Shown here one piece after another: positions 23,050 to 35,147 of a stretch of 64,000 nt of DNA (positions are counted from its first letter, which is position 1; every line of letters begins with the position of its first letter). Made by a program: the position numbers and the translations under genes. The notes under the pieces were generated by a model. That model did not search any database. It worked only from the letters and a program-made list of their open reading frames with translations, and was not told the origin of the DNA. Source of the DNA: Glomus cerebriforme (lineage: Eukaryota > Glomeromycota > Glomeromycetes > Glomerales > Glomeraceae). The stretch lies in NCBI GenBank assembly GCA_003550305.1, contig QKYT01000064.1:120502-184501 (forward strand), written 5' to 3'.

Positions 23050-23931
23050 TTAATAATCAGCTGCCCACCCATTTTTGCTTAGATAATCTTCAATCGCCTC
23101 TTTGAGTGCTAAATTCGGATACAAATCACTTTCCCTACATTCGAGTCTCGACAGTGGATCAAATTGCCCAATTTTTTTGAAATGTTCTTTCAAATGAGCT
23201 CTTTCATAAGTAATTCCTGATGGTGTGATAACCGGATCGTGCATAATATTGAAAGATATTTTATCCAGAAAATAATCAGGTATTTCTTTTGGACCATGAT
23301 GATTCTCTTCTGATTGAGCAAAAACTTGTTCAATTTGAGAAAGCTTTTCGTCATGTATCTTATTAATTTGATCTAACTTATCTTGAATTTCCGTAGGATG
23401 TAAATTGACTAATTTAGAAAATGTAGACCCAAATGAATTTTTATTTTGAATAACTTTTTGAAGTTGTTTCTCTCTTTCTGCATTAATTAATCCTTTGATA
23501 TATTTCAAAAATTCTGTTTCATCCTTGTGTCGTCGTTGATTCTCGCTTTCCCATTTCTTTTTTCTTGCACTCAATAAAGCTTGAATAATTTCTCCAGAAA
23601 AGTTTACTTTAGTTACTTTATCCGTAATAGAAAGTTCATATGCTATCTGTAAATGTGAAACTGCTGAATCAAAATTTGCTTTCTCTGTTAAGGCTTGTCC
23701 TAACATATAATGTCCTTTAACCGATTTTGTGTCAATACCGATAGCAAGATTACAATCTGATATCACATTATCATACTTTCCTAACTTCAAATAACATAAT
23801 GCGCGGTTTGTATAATAAACTGCATTCCTTGAATTCCTACTTATAGCTTCCGAATATTCCTTCACAGCACTTTCATAATCCTTTTCATTGAAATAAATGT
23901 TTCCTTTAGCCTTGTAAGATTCCGCAGACAT
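23050..23931 (-). CDS. STUB1: CHIP/STUB1 co-chaperone ubiquitin ligase
   Basis: E3 ligase that docks on the C-terminal EEVD of Hsp70/Hsp90 and ubiquitinates bound clients. Single exon of 293 residues, close to the usual size of about 300. Three TPRs occupy residues 1-105 (AKGNIYFNEKDYESAVKEYS, YYTNRALCYLKLGKYDNVIS and GHYMLGQALTEKANFDSAVS). A charged coiled coil covers about 130-210. The U-box spans 218-290: IPDYFLDKISFNIMHDPVIT, then SGITYERAHLKEHF and DPLSR, ending with LKEAIEDYL. The domain order matches animal CHIP. The head-to-head partner is RSPRY1, 430 bases away. Confidence 0.95.
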   Translation of the reverse strand: MSAESYKAKGNIYFNEKDYESAVKEYSEAISRNSRNAVYYTNRALCYLKLGKYDNVISDCNLAIGIDTKSVKGHYMLGQALTEKANFDSAVSHLQIAYELSITDKVTKVNFSGEIIQALLSARKKKWESENQRRHKDETEFLKYIKGLINAEREKQLQKVIQNKNSFGSTFSKLVNLHPTEIQDKLDQINKIHDEKLSQIEQVFAQSEENHHGPKEIPDYFLDKISFNIMHDPVITPSGITYERAHLKEHFKKIGQFDPLSRLECRESDLYPNLALKEAIEDYLSKNGWAADY

Positions 23932-24362
23932 TTGAGCAATAAAAGTTTAAAGTAAAGAAAAATATCGTTCTACAAAGTTAGTCAGTGCTGTAATATTAAC
24001 GTTTTTTTTTTTGTTATTGATTAAAATAAAAGAAAATAGAAAATGTTTATAATTTGTAAGGGTGGCAGAGTTAAGAATATTTATTTATATTGCTTAAAGT
24101 AATGCTATCAAAACGTAATACAATAACTGCCTCGTGTATAACTTGTCTAACGGATAAGGTCAACGTCCTGTGTGTAGAATAAAATAAATTAAGGGTCTCA
24201 AACACAAAACTAAAATAGTCCATATTTATAAGGATTTACCGAGAAACTTTCACCGTAGTTCTTGAAATTTATTATTAAATTTCGATAGATTGTTCTTATT
24301 AAAACTTATATTTTTTTTCGGTTTAACGCTTGGAGCTAGACATCAATTCATATCTCACAGCG
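23932..24362. promoter_or_regulatory. Divergent promoter region CHIP / RSPRY1
   Basis: Inferred from head-to-head gene order. It contains homopolymer T (24002-24012) and a short frame from ATG 24104 (MLSKRNTITASCITCLTDK) that ends within 26 codons and has no good donor; it could be an upstream ORF or a lost first exon. No individual factor site is claimed. Confidence 0.35.
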
Positions 24363-27188
24363 ATGCAAAAGCTCGCCCTACGCATCTTAGGTCGTTTTAG
24401 CCGAAAAACTTTCATTCGTAGTGCTTGGAAAAATTTGAACAGTTTAAGTGAGCACGATGAACTAACCGAGGCGTTAGATACGCTAATATCCATGTCCCAT
24501 GAAGGTATTTGTTATCAATTATTCATTCAGCAATTTTATGAAATGCTACAATTTTTAAAATTTATTTACCTTATAATTCTTTCCCGCTCAATTTATTTAA
24601 CTATTTCTTTCTAAATATCAATTACATAGAGAATGAATTCATTGAACTCATTACTGTCATTGTAGATGTTCTTTCGGAGGCTCCAATGGCTTCTGCATTT
24701 TTATGTCACATTATCGGTAAGAGTATATAAAACCCATTTTTCTTCTGGATTTAATCCAAAAGACTATTTCATTAGGTTTACATATAATTCATAATATAGA
24801 TAGTGCAGCATTACCTTCAAAAGAAACTTCTCATAAAATTACGACAAGGCTACTGCAGAAACTTAAGCCTGGTTGGTTGATTAATCTTTTTTGATCCATC
24901 AATATAATTCTAACTTATTTCTTACGAGGATTATCTAATAGTAATATTAAGTAGGCCTATTATTTTATCTTAAATCTTTAGGTGGCATATACCGATCGAA
25001 ACCAAAGAAGCGTACACGTGTAAATGCAGCCATAATTTGGAGTGTTTTGGCTGAAAAATTAGCAGGTTAAAGATTGATTCAACTTCTTTGTTAGAGTTTC
25101 TTTTAGTGAATGCAAGTATTTACTCTCTAAATATTAGGCGAAATCAGTTTGTCTTTATTCTCGGATAATGTATGTACTACACTGTTGGACTATCTTCAAT
25201 ATGATCATGATGCTAGTGTGCGACTTTTCGCTTTGATTGCTCTTGAAAAATTTGGTATGACGGGACAAAATAAAGAAAAGATTCTTAATTCGGGAAGGGA
25301 TATTCATAAGATTTTGCAATGCATAGCCAAGGAATTGCATTCGGGTGAAGGTTCAAGTGAAGATATTAATCGTCGAAGACAATTGAAATTCTGTCTAGAA
25401 TGGGCCTTAAAGAATACTTTTGGTATGTTTATTTATCAAAAGAAATTTTTTAAGCTTTTGTAAATTCGCCGCCCAATATAATTAATATATCTTTTTATTT
25501 TTAAAGATTCGGGCAAGGTATGATGTGTTTCGATTCTTATTTGTGTATACATTCATATACGGTTTATATTCTTATATCTTGTATAAAATAATAGGAAGAC
25601 ATGTGTGATTCAGATGAAGGTTCTGTAAATTCCAATAATATAAATGTTATGCTGAACCCATTGGATGCTACAGCCCACTGGAAAATATCACGAAATGGTT
25701 TAGAGGTATGTAAAATTGTTATTTATTTATCTGTCCTAGTACAAAAATTAACTCGAGTATGCGCTTTTGCAGATAAGAAATGATAATTCCACATTCGAAT
25801 CGATACGTGCAACTATGGGTGTATCTTCTGGAAAATGGTTTTATGAAGTAGTATTACTGACTAACGGGATTATGCAGGTTTGTATAAATACAATATGATC
25901 AAGATTTAAAGGAAAATATATTAAAAATTTTCTTTGAATTCAATTAGATTGGATATGCAACTAAACGTTGTTTGTTTGGACCTGAAGAAGGTACAGGTGT
26001 CGGAGATGATCAGGTTAGTTCCACTTTTTGAATTACTAGGTTGATATTCTATAAATTTTTGCTTGTTAATATTTAAAATGAATTTGAATTTTGAATCAAT
26101 AGTATGGATTTGCGTTTGATGGATGTAGAAATGTTTTGTGGGTAAGTTTGATTCTCAATAATTATATGTTTATACAAATATACAAAATTTACCTTGTTTA
26201 TCTTTGTTCATTCTTTAGGCGAATGGAGTGTCTGTACCATATGGCGGAAGCGAATCGTGGAAACCTGGTAATTATTCTTTTCTTTTGAATAACAATAAGT
26301 AATTTGTTATTAATTTTATCATGAATAATTTTATAGGTGACGTGGTGGGAGTTTACATGGATGTTAGCTCTGGTTGCGTTCGTTTCTATTTAAATGGAAA
26401 AGATTTGGGTGTAGTATACCCTCTCAATCTTGCCCAATTTCGAAAATTGGCAGAAAGTAGTTTACATCCAGCATTATCTTTTACTTCTTATCAACAAGCT
26501 ATAGTCAATTTTGGGGCTGAAAAATTCCGGTAACTAAATAATTAAATATTTCAGCATTTGTTTTAAAAAAATTTGATGATATATTAATCTTTTCATCTTT
26601 ACAAAAGATATCCGCCACCACCTTCATTATTTGCTTACCAAACCCTCAATAGTCAAGGACAAATATCATCAGAACTTCGTAATTCAATACAAAAAAGAGT
26701 TTGGCGAGCATCACGTTATCGTTCAATGTCCGTAAATCCTTATTGGAAACAACAGTTCGAGTCCACGGAAGAGGATCTTGACACTCAATGCTCAATTTGT
26801 TTTGCGACGCCACCTGCTATTGTTTTGGGACCTTGTAATCATGATGGTTTTTGTACTGACTGTGCAAAAATGATGCATTCATGGTATGTATTATGTTCGA
26901 TTGTAATAGTGTTATAATACTTAAAGATTAAAATATACAGTGGCTGATAATAATTATTGTTTATATAAATATAGTCCATTGTGTAGAACACCGATTTCAT
27001 ATCGAAAGCCAATGAATAATAATACCACTAGTTTACCATCTACTCCTACCAAACTTTCCATTGCATCAACGTCAGCATCGTCTTCACTTTCTGCACCTTC
27101 AACAGCAATTGTTTTACCACCGACTCCGCCTCATTCACGTCCTGCTTCGTCCATTACTTCATGGGAGCCTCGTTGTCTGGAGCCATAA
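24363..27188 (+). CDS. RSPRY1: RING and SPRY domain protein (RSPRY1-like), 14 exons
   Basis: Probable E3 ubiquitin ligase. Exons: 24363-24504, 24630-24716, 24776-24871, 24982-25065, 25138-25422, 25507-25517, 25595-25705, 25773-25877, 25948-26013, 26103-26141, 26219-26267, 26337-26529, 26608-26883 and 26975-27188; 585 residues with phase kept throughout. The N-terminal half is helical and ARM-like. SPRY lies at about residues 260-420 (SSGKWFYEVVLLTNGIMQIG, YGFAFDG, GDVVGVYMDV, VRFYLNGKDLGVVY). A RING-type finger follows (CSICFATPPAIVLGPCNHDG, then CTDCAKMMHSCPLCRTPI). The C-terminal 60 residues are Ser/Thr/Pro-rich. Exon 6 is only 11 bases. The start is uncertain: the frame is open back to 24327, and a CTAG acceptor-like site lies at 24336-24339, so an upstream exon is possible. 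Confidence 0.88.
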
Positions 27189-27823
27189 AAAAAGATATTT
27201 TACTTATAATTATATATAATTATATAATTTTAAATGAACATAATTAATCGATTATTCTTTTTTTTCAAAAAAAAAAAAAATTTTTTTTGGGGTTTAGGCG
27301 ATGTAAATAATTTGTGTATTGAAAAAAAAAAAATCCTTTTTATTTCCTGATTATGAATAGATATTAACATTTTATTTCACTATTTTATCCTTTTTTTTCC
27401 TTTATTATTGTATTTTATTGCTATTATAGCCTTTATTCTCGACTTACAGTTTTTCAACATCAAGATCGAAAAAATACAAAACAAAATAAAAAACAGTAAG
27501 AGTTAATTAGAAAGAACTTATATTATAGTCTTTTTTATTTATATATTACTTTGTATATATATACCGTAAAAATTTTTCGATAATAAATTTTATTAGTTTC
27601 TTGAAAAGATGTCTTTTTTGAAGAGCCAAGATTTATAACAATATAATTAAAGAAAATTTTGATTAGAAAATATGTAAATTTATTTAAATGTGAATCAGGC
27701 CCTCACTTAATTCATTAATTAAATGGATATTCATATATAACTTTAATCAAAAAACATCGTTTATTTATCTAGCAGTAACTATAATTAAAGAATTTGGTTA
27801 GACTCAATAAAAAGAAAGGAAAT
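27189..27823. other. Convergent 3' flanks of RSPRY1 and APC11
   Basis: A 635-base stretch with homopolymer A/T runs (27264-27296, 27320-27331), which are likely polyadenylation and termination regions of both genes. No ORF seen. Confidence 0.4.
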
Positions 27824-28225
27824 TTAATATATAATAAACTTTATACCCCATGTTCTACGATCCATTGGACATTGTCCACGACTTCCTTCTGTTTGAAGCC
27901 ATCTTAATAAACAATGCATATGAAATACATGTGTACACTCTCCCCAAACTATATTATAAAAGTTATTAATATTTTAATATTATTAAAAAGAACAATACAT
28001 TAAAAAATACAAACTTAGTGAACAATCGTCGCCAGGAGTTTTACAGGTAGGACAACAACCGTCAAATGGCACTCTACATATACCACATACTTCTTCGTTA
28101 GGTACATCCCACCTCCAAACTGCTACTCCATGCCAACTACAACAAACAATATTCCATTATTTGGTATTTGAATAAAGTAAAGGATCCATTAATATTTAAA
28201 CGCACCGTTTCACTTTAACTTTCAT
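27824..28225 (-). CDS. APC11: Anaphase-promoting complex subunit 11
   Basis: RING-H2 catalytic subunit of the APC/C. Exons 28206-28225, 28015-28136 and 27824-27948 give 88 residues, the normal size. The sequence starts MKVKVKRWHGVAVWRWDVP, then CGICRVPFDGCCPTCKTPGD, CSLIWGECTHVFHMHCLLRW and QCPMDRRTWGIK: all zinc ligands of the APC11 RING are in place. The first exon codes for only six residues and a split Arg codon. It is convergent with RSPRY1 and head-to-head with the RPA34-like gene, 99 bases between start codons. Confidence 0.96.
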
Positions 28226-28324
28226 TTTTTTCTCAAAAAGACAAAAAAAAGGTTATAAAAAATCAAATTCTGTTTATTGGTTGAATTCCGTGTAACAATA
28301 TATATATATATATTAATCTAACAG

Positions 28325-29998
28325 ATGAACAAAAAGAATAACGATTTTAAAATGACTAAAAGGTCCTCAGGTATAGCAAACTCGAAGACTAAAACTAAAC
28401 GTCAAGATAAAAGTAAGATTTCTAAAAACAATCGAACAAAGGAATTTAGTCAACAACTTCAAGATGTAGATGTAGCTAGTGAAAATGGAGGAGAGATTCC
28501 GACTGGGCAGAAAGAAAGTCAATTTTCTTATGATATAGGTAATTTAGTTGCCACTAATCAACAAGAAATTAATGGTGGTCCTTTCCCTTCTTATGAACCA
28601 CCTCCTGGATGGAAAAAAATGGAATCAAATGACTTTTCAACATTTGATTTTAAAAACGTTCATAAAGAAGAAAATGAATTATGGTTATTTAAAATTCCTC
28701 GAACTGTTTCTAAATCGGATCTTCAAGGGTTAACTCTAAAACTTCCTTTTGGATTATCTCGAGTTCCAACAAAAGTAGCAACATTACAAAAGGCATTACA
28801 AGAACATTTACATAAAAAATCTGAACTAGTAGAGTATCATGTTTATGAAATGCCTAATGATGATAACATTTCTCAAGAAAATGAGGTTGCTAAAGAATTT
28901 ATCCAAGAATTGAGAGCCCCACATGAAACGATCTTCAGACAAATGAAAGAGTTAGAAATATTTTTACCATGCCAAGAAGCGCAAGGTTTACTTCTCTCAC
29001 ATAAAAGACCCACTCGTTATTTTAATATAAGCCGATCTGTTAATCCACCTGATCCAAGTTCAAATATTGATTCAATTTTAGCAAACAAACCAGAGCCTAT
29101 TCCTCATCCATCAGAAACCTTTATTCCAAGATTTACTGTCTCATTTCCTGATTATTCTAAAAGACACATTATTGAGGCAAGAGAAACCAAAAAAAAATTT
29201 AGGAATAGAATGATGAATGAATGGAATTTTCCAAAGTGGCAACAGCAAATAAAAGAGCACGAAGAAATAGCAGAAAGAGCTTTTAAAGAATACCAAAAAA
29301 ATTGCAAAACATTAGTAAACAAATCGAAAAAAAACTTTGTTAGAGAGGTCGAAGAAAAAGGACAGAAAGTTATAGAAGAAAAACCAAGAAGGCAAAAAAG
29401 GAAGTATTCAAATATTTCAACACCGTCATCGAGTGGTGAAAGTGAAAGTGAGAAGCCACTCACGAAAATAAAAATATTGACCGAACTTAAACTTAAACGG
29501 AAGAAAATTGAAGAATCGGATACAGATTTAGAGATCTTGGAAGAAGCCGCAGAAGAAGAAGTTGATTTTGTAAAACTTGCTAAAAATCAGATATATCAAA
29601 AAGAAAAAGCAGCTAGAGAAGCACAAGAGGCTGAAAAAAGAGCAACCGATACTTGGACTCCTGCACTAGTTAGTTATCCGATATATAATCCACCTGAAAC
29701 TTGGTGGTCTAAAACTTATAATAAAATCCTTAACGAAACAGAACAAACGAAACTTAGACCGAAATTGGCTAAAAGGAAATATACTTTAGAAGATAGACTG
29801 AAATTTTATAAAAAACATGGGCGCGAACCTCCGTTGTATGCAGTACCAAAAACGAGGGGTAAAAGAATTGATATAAATTACGGTGGAATTGAGGGGAATC
29901 TCGAAATTCCAAAACCGAGGCAAAAAGTAATATTACCACCTCCACCACCTGGAACAACAGGTCACCTTCGACCTTGCGTCGAATTTATCGATTCATAA
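28325..29998 (+). CDS. RNA polymerase I subunit A34-like nucleolar protein
   Basis: Single exon of 557 residues. Residues about 95-240 resemble the RPA34.5 family: a tryptophan/phenylalanine segment ELWLFKIPRTVSKSDLQGLT, then LKLPFG and a beta-rich stretch ending in LLSHKRPTRYFNISR. The N-terminus is Lys-rich with nuclear-localisation character (KTKTKRQDKSKISKNNR). The middle has charged helices and acidic Ser/Glu runs (SSSGESESE). An unusual C-terminal block (about 450-557: YPIYNPPETWWSKTY, EDRLKFYKKHGREPPLY and a PPPPPG tail) is not one I can place. A second ATG at 28352 (MTKRSS) is an alternative start. Polymerase I membership is a moderate-confidence inference. Confidence 0.5.
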   Translation: MNKKNNDFKMTKRSSGIANSKTKTKRQDKSKISKNNRTKEFSQQLQDVDVASENGGEIPTGQKESQFSYDIGNLVATNQQEINGGPFPSYEPPPGWKKMESNDFSTFDFKNVHKEENELWLFKIPRTVSKSDLQGLTLKLPFGLSRVPTKVATLQKALQEHLHKKSELVEYHVYEMPNDDNISQENEVAKEFIQELRAPHETIFRQMKELEIFLPCQEAQGLLLSHKRPTRYFNISRSVNPPDPSSNIDSILANKPEPIPHPSETFIPRFTVSFPDYSKRHIIEARETKKKFRNRMMNEWNFPKWQQQIKEHEEIAERAFKEYQKNCKTLVNKSKKNFVREVEEKGQKVIEEKPRRQKRKYSNISTPSSSGESESEKPLTKIKILTELKLKRKKIEESDTDLEILEEAAEEEVDFVKLAKNQIYQKEKAAREAQEAEKRATDTWTPALVSYPIYNPPETWWSKTYNKILNETEQTKLRPKLAKRKYTLEDRLKFYKKHGREPPLYAVPKTRGKRIDINYGGIEGNLEIPKPRQKVILPPPPPGTTGHLRPCVEFIDS

Positions 29999-30545
29999 AA
30001 TAATCCTACCAATAGTCATTTTATTTCCAAATTTAGCATATAATTTATTTCGAGTACTATATGTTGTGCGAGTCCTTTCTCCATATGGAAAAAAGTCATG
30101 ATAACTTTACGCCAGTCAAGTGTTTTGTACACCCATTTTTACATAGTTGTTAAAGTACAAGGGGGAAAAACGATTCATTTTAAATAATAATAAAGACAAC
30201 AATTTAAGATTGTTAATTTCTTTCTTTCTACAATAATTTGTATATAATTCTTGTTTGTTTAATTGTGTTTTTGTTTCAAACTGAAATATTGTCGGCATTA
30301 TTGCCGTAACTCTTGGATACCCAAGACGTTATCCTATTTTTTTTTTTATTTATAAAACTGCTTGAGCACAGCTAACAAGAAAGAAGTCATGCTCTCTATT
30401 TAATAATTTCACCACACAAAAATTTATTCTGCTAAAAGTTTATTTTATTTTATTTAAAATAGTACTAATTAGTTCGTTTATAGTACTCATAAAATTCAAT
30501 TTTAACCTAAAGCTTTTTGACAAAGCAAATACTTTCTTTAAATCT
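29999..30545. other. Intergenic region before LRR gene
   Basis: A 547-base gap. It contains a poly-T run (30337-30346) and TATTTTATTTTATTTAAAAT just upstream of the LRR start. It probably holds the RPA34-like 3'UTR and the LRR promoter. No ORF longer than 60 codons that looks coding. Confidence 0.4.
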
Positions 30546-31039
30546 ATGGCTGATATTGATTATAACGTGCAAATCGGCGATTTACCACCTCCTGTTCCAC
30601 CAAAAGACGACCTTCGTCCATTGACACCCCCAAAAGATTTTCCAAGGATAAACCTTTTAGGTTCAGCAACAATAGGTCCTTCCACATCTCAAACTTTAGA
30701 ACTTGAAGAATCAATTTCTGAACCTTCAAATACTTTTCCAGGTACAAAACGAATAAATAGAGGTTCGACAACAAATTTAGATTCTATATTTGTTACCACT
30801 TCAAATAACCAATCTTCAGATCATGAACCTCGTAAAAATCCTGTTCGTTCAGATTCAATGTTTACCAAATTTTCTTGGTGGTTAAGTTGGGGAAGATCAA
30901 AATCTTCGACAAATTCGCATTCAACTTCTCCTATAATAACAACGCCTATCACAAATACTGGCGCTGGCGCTGACGCTGATTCAACAACAAATTCTAATCA
31001 AAATATCCAAAATTCTACGGCCCCTATATTAACAATTAG

Positions 31040-31073
<34 letters not shown>

Positions 31074-34000
31074 CAACCACCACCATCACCACCACCATCA
31101 TCACCATACTATATTAATCAAGTATCATCAACTGATAATGATGAAGAAGCTCCAAAAGTAAAAAAGTCAATTAGTATAACAAATCTATTTCGTAGACTTA
31201 GTTATAAGAGAAAAACGGAAAGGAAAGAAAATAGCAGCTCAACAGTAGTTGAAGAAGCGACTCAACGTAATTCTAATAATTTCTCGACTGTCCCAACTCC
31301 AAAATCACCGCGTCGAAAATACAATTTTGGTTCGTTTATTGAAAGACTTACAGGACGACAATTTTTTACATCAGAACAGCGTGAAAGCGATAATAAATCC
31401 ACTGAACCAATATCACAAACAAATTCAACGGAAAATAACATTGATGCGAATAAAATTAAGAAAATTGATAATAAATTAAAACAAAAAGAACTAGTCGTTG
31501 AAACTCAAGATCTTACGGCTTCATCTAACACTTTATGCCCAGATGAATCTTCAGTTTCAACACAACGATCAACACAATCTACTGCAGCTGAAACTTTGGA
31601 TTCGCGTAATAAAGATGACAATCTTGAAAATTTGGACTTTATTAATATGGAGATTGATGTAGTTTCTCCTTTAAGACATTCAATTGCTAAATCGTCGAAT
31701 TCTTCGGAACGTGCTGATGATGACACGATTAAAGGCGTTTCTGGAACAATTCGACACAGCAGGATCTTTGATATATTTACAGCAAAAAAAGACAATTCTC
31801 GAGCAAGTATTGTAAATATTAATCAAATGACGAATGGTGTTTCTTCACGTCATACTAGAATAAATTCTAATAATATGAAAGAATCCTTTTTTGTAAATAA
31901 TAATAATAATAATTCAACTAATATGATTTCACAATTTTCTCCAATTAAGAATTCTTCTCCTCTAAGTTCGAATTCATATAAGCCATATAATACAGATAAT
32001 AATATTAAAGAATCCGAAATGGAAAATAAGAACATAACAACAAGAGAAGTAATAGGTGACAAAACAAAAGTTGACAAATCACCATTACCTTTACGTTTAT
32101 TTAAGAAAAAATTTTATAAAACTCTTCGGCCTTCTAATTCCGATTCTGATTTCGAAAATACCAAAAGAATTATTAAAAGTGAAGAAACTTTGAACACTAT
32201 TCCAATCATTTCTTCTCCGCTTATTGCAAACGATTATGAATATGGGTCAACAAATGAACTTCTTCAGGTAAATAATAACAATTTACATCTCGAGGAAGAA
32301 TCAGAAGATAGTGATAGTGATAAAGATTTGGATGATATCATGACATTAGATGATGGAGTTGAAGGAGATGTTTCAGCCACTCAATCACAAGCGCCAGAAT
32401 CTAGTCTTTACACAGGATCTGAAAATGAAGTATCATCTCATAATAAACCATTGTCTCGTATGTCGTCATTTGCTAAATCTTTTAATTCGGAAGATCCATC
32501 TGCATTTAGTACGACATTTTCCGATACACAATTTAATGATTCTAAGTTAGATTGGCCGATGGAATCAGCTTGGGATGTTATCTTAAATAGTGCGCAAGAA
32601 ACAACAAAAGATAACAAAGGTCCAGCTAGATTAAGTAATAATCGTTTATCGTATATTCCTAATCATTTCTTTGAAGGACTTCATAATTTAAAGGAATTAT
32701 ATCTTGACAGAAATTCACTCCGAGATTTACCTGAAGAACTTTTGAAACTGACAAAATTAGAAATATTAGATTTAAGTAACAATTGTATATCCGAATTTCA
32801 TCCAAGATTAAAATTTAGAAGAATGAGAAATTTAAGACGACTTAATTTAGATAATAATGTATTATCTGATATAACTAGCATAACAAAATTAAAGACTCTT
32901 AGAGAATTAAGAGCAAATAACAATTTATTAGGAAGTATGACAACGGACATTTCAAAATTGACTAAATTAAGACTTTTATATTTGGACAATAATCAACTCA
33001 TAAGCCTTCCAGATTCAATTGGGCGATTAAAATCTTTATGTGTGTTAAGATTAAACAACAATAATATAGAAAGTTTACCAGATGCAATTTGTTCATTACA
33101 TCAGTTACAAGTTTTGGAATTGAGAGCAAATTTGTTAAGTTCATTACCAGAAAGTATAAAAGAATTGGAAAATTTAGCTAAACTGGACATTTCCAATAAC
33201 AAACTTACATCACTTCCTAATGAATTGGTAAAATGTAATAGGTTAACACATTTAAATGCTCATAATAATTTACTTGAATCAATTCCAGCTAAATTTGGAC
33301 AACTTTCAAGATTATTAACATTAAATTTACGAGAAAATCGATTAATTAATCTACCAGCTGATATTGGAAAATTAACGTCATTAACAGAATTGGATTTATC
33401 ACATAATGAATTAGTTGTTCTACCTGAAGATTTAGGAAAATTAACGAAACTCACAGAAATTAAACTTAATAATAATCCATCATTATTGGCAGTTCCTGAT
33501 TCATTCCGAAAACTTGTTCTTACAAGAAAAATTCATTTACAACATTGCAGTCTCAGTCAAATTCCGTTTGAAATGGGAGTCGTTTATAATCAACTCACTT
33601 ATGTTAATTTATCTTATAATCATTTTGATACTATGCCAAACCTTCAAGGAATGGATCATGTGATAAGTTTTAATATATCAAATAATCGTATTAATGACGT
33701 AACCGAACAAATTGATCAATTGGAGATATTGCGTGAATTATATGTTGTTAATAATAAACTAACTCATCTTCCAAGTACAATTGGACGTCTCAAAAAACTT
33801 GAGATTATGGATGTTTCTGAGAATATATTAGTAGATTTGCCGTTATCGATTGGAGACTGTGCTAGTTTGCGTGAATTAAGATTAAGAGGAAATTCTATAA
33901 AAACATTACCAATTACATTAGGAAAACTAACAAATTTAAATGTATTTTATATTGGACAATGGCCATTAAGTGGATTTAGTGTAACGCAGGATGATAATAG

Positions 34001-34406
34001 GAATCAAAATATAAAAATTAGTTCCAAAATTCCACATCATGTTGAAAGAAATCTTTTATGGAGGATGCATGATTCAATACTTAAAAGATTACGAGATATT
34101 GATAATAATGATGGAGCTTCAGAATTTTTACGGAGTCCTTCGAATGAATCAAATAATTCACAAGACGTCACCAGTCATCCACCATCTCCTTCGCCGAGTC
34201 CTCCTTTATCAAGAGACGATGCTATATTGAAAATGGCCGTGCTAAAAGGCGTTTATGATCAAATTATGAGAGACATGCGCAGTAATGATTATGACAAGGA
34301 ATCAAGTGGCGATGACACAACTGAATTTCCTGGTGAAATTGGGAAGAAGAAGAAATTTGCCAAATTAAAGGATTTCAAATTTCTCAAAATAGGTGACAAA
34401 CAATAA
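30546..34406 (+). CDS. Giant leucine-rich-repeat protein (SHOC2/PIRL-type LRRs), 1286 aa
   Basis: Single uninterrupted exon, remarkable beside intron-rich neighbours. Residues 1-690 are low-complexity Ser/Thr/Asn-rich disorder, with polyserine from a TCA microsatellite (about 31037-31070), proline runs and several basic patches (RRLSYKRKTERKE). Residues about 691-1136 carry some 18-19 LRRs of 22-23 residues with the cytosolic 'L..LP..I..L..L..L.L..N.L' pattern, e.g. LYLDNNQLISLPDSIGRLK. Two repeats lack the second leucine-proline pair (MTTDISKL and HPRLKFR). Residues 1137-1286 are again Ser/Pro/Asp-rich with a helix ILKMAVLKGVYDQIMRDMRS and a basic end (KKKKFAKLKDFKFLK). The LRR class occurs in Ras/Raf scaffolds and adenylate cyclase; no cyclase or phosphatase domain is present, so a scaffold role is inference. 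Confidence 0.82.
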
Positions 34407-34531
34407 TATTAATAAATATTGTGATTATATTTATTATTTTATAAGTAGGAATAGTAATTCTTTGTAATATAGTTTTAATTATTCACAAAAATTAATATTA
34501 AAAAAAAAGAACTGTGAATTTGTAACTAAAA

Positions 34532-35147
34532 TTACAATTTTCTGCTCAAAACATACGCATCGGGAGGTGATATTTTTTTATAATATCCTTCCACCGTAGC
34601 GACAATTTCAAAATCATATTTTTTATAAAAAGCTAAAGCCTCTTCATTTGATGTTTGAACATGAAGATAAATTTCGACGAATTTTGGATGTTGTGCGGGT
34701 AATGTAGCATGTTGTAAAATATGCGTTAACAATTTTGTGCCTATCCCAAGGTTACGGTAAGGTGCTAAAACGCCCAATGTCATAATATAAAGTTTTGCTT
34801 GATCGGATGTTGTACCTTGATTTATTTGTTCTTTACGACAGCAAACCGCTCCAACACAACAATCATTGAAATAAGCTACAGAAATGATGCGAATTTAATT
34901 AATAATATTATAAATATATAAAATACATACGGTTGAATTATCATTATTAATTACCGAATTTAGCGAATTCGCCAACTTCCAAAACATCTTTATAAAATTT
35001 TTCGCTATAATTAACAGGAAAAAGGACTGTATTTAATTTCTTTAATTGACCTAAGTTATTGGGTGTAATTTCTCCGAGTGCTATACGGTGGGCAGTATTT
35101 CGTTTTGGTACTTTGCTGTTCTTTATTGTTTCTGTTGAAGTTACCAT
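34532..35147 (-). CDS. NAA50: N-alpha-acetyltransferase 50 (NAA50/San)
   Basis: GNAT-family acetyltransferase of protein N-termini, associated with NatA. Exons 34955-35147 and 34532-34875 give 178 residues. Seen: LGEITPNNLGQLKKLNTVLF and PVNYSEKFYKDVLEVGEFAK (NAA50 signature), AYFNDCCVGAVCCR, then LYIMTLGVLAPYRNLGIGTK with the acetyl-CoA loop R/Q-x-x-G-x-G/A as RNLGIG, and NEEALAFYKKYDFEIV near the end. The N-terminal 23 residues (MVTSTETIKNSKVPKR...) are a fungal extension. The stop lies 125 bases from that of the LRR gene (convergent); the start faces SRP40, 149 bases away. Confidence 0.93.

Noticed and set aside
24104..24180. ATG at 24104 opening MLSKRNTITASCITCLTDK as RSPRY1 exon 1
   Set aside because: No convincing donor before its stop and no acceptor that joins in frame; kept only as a note in the promoter entry.
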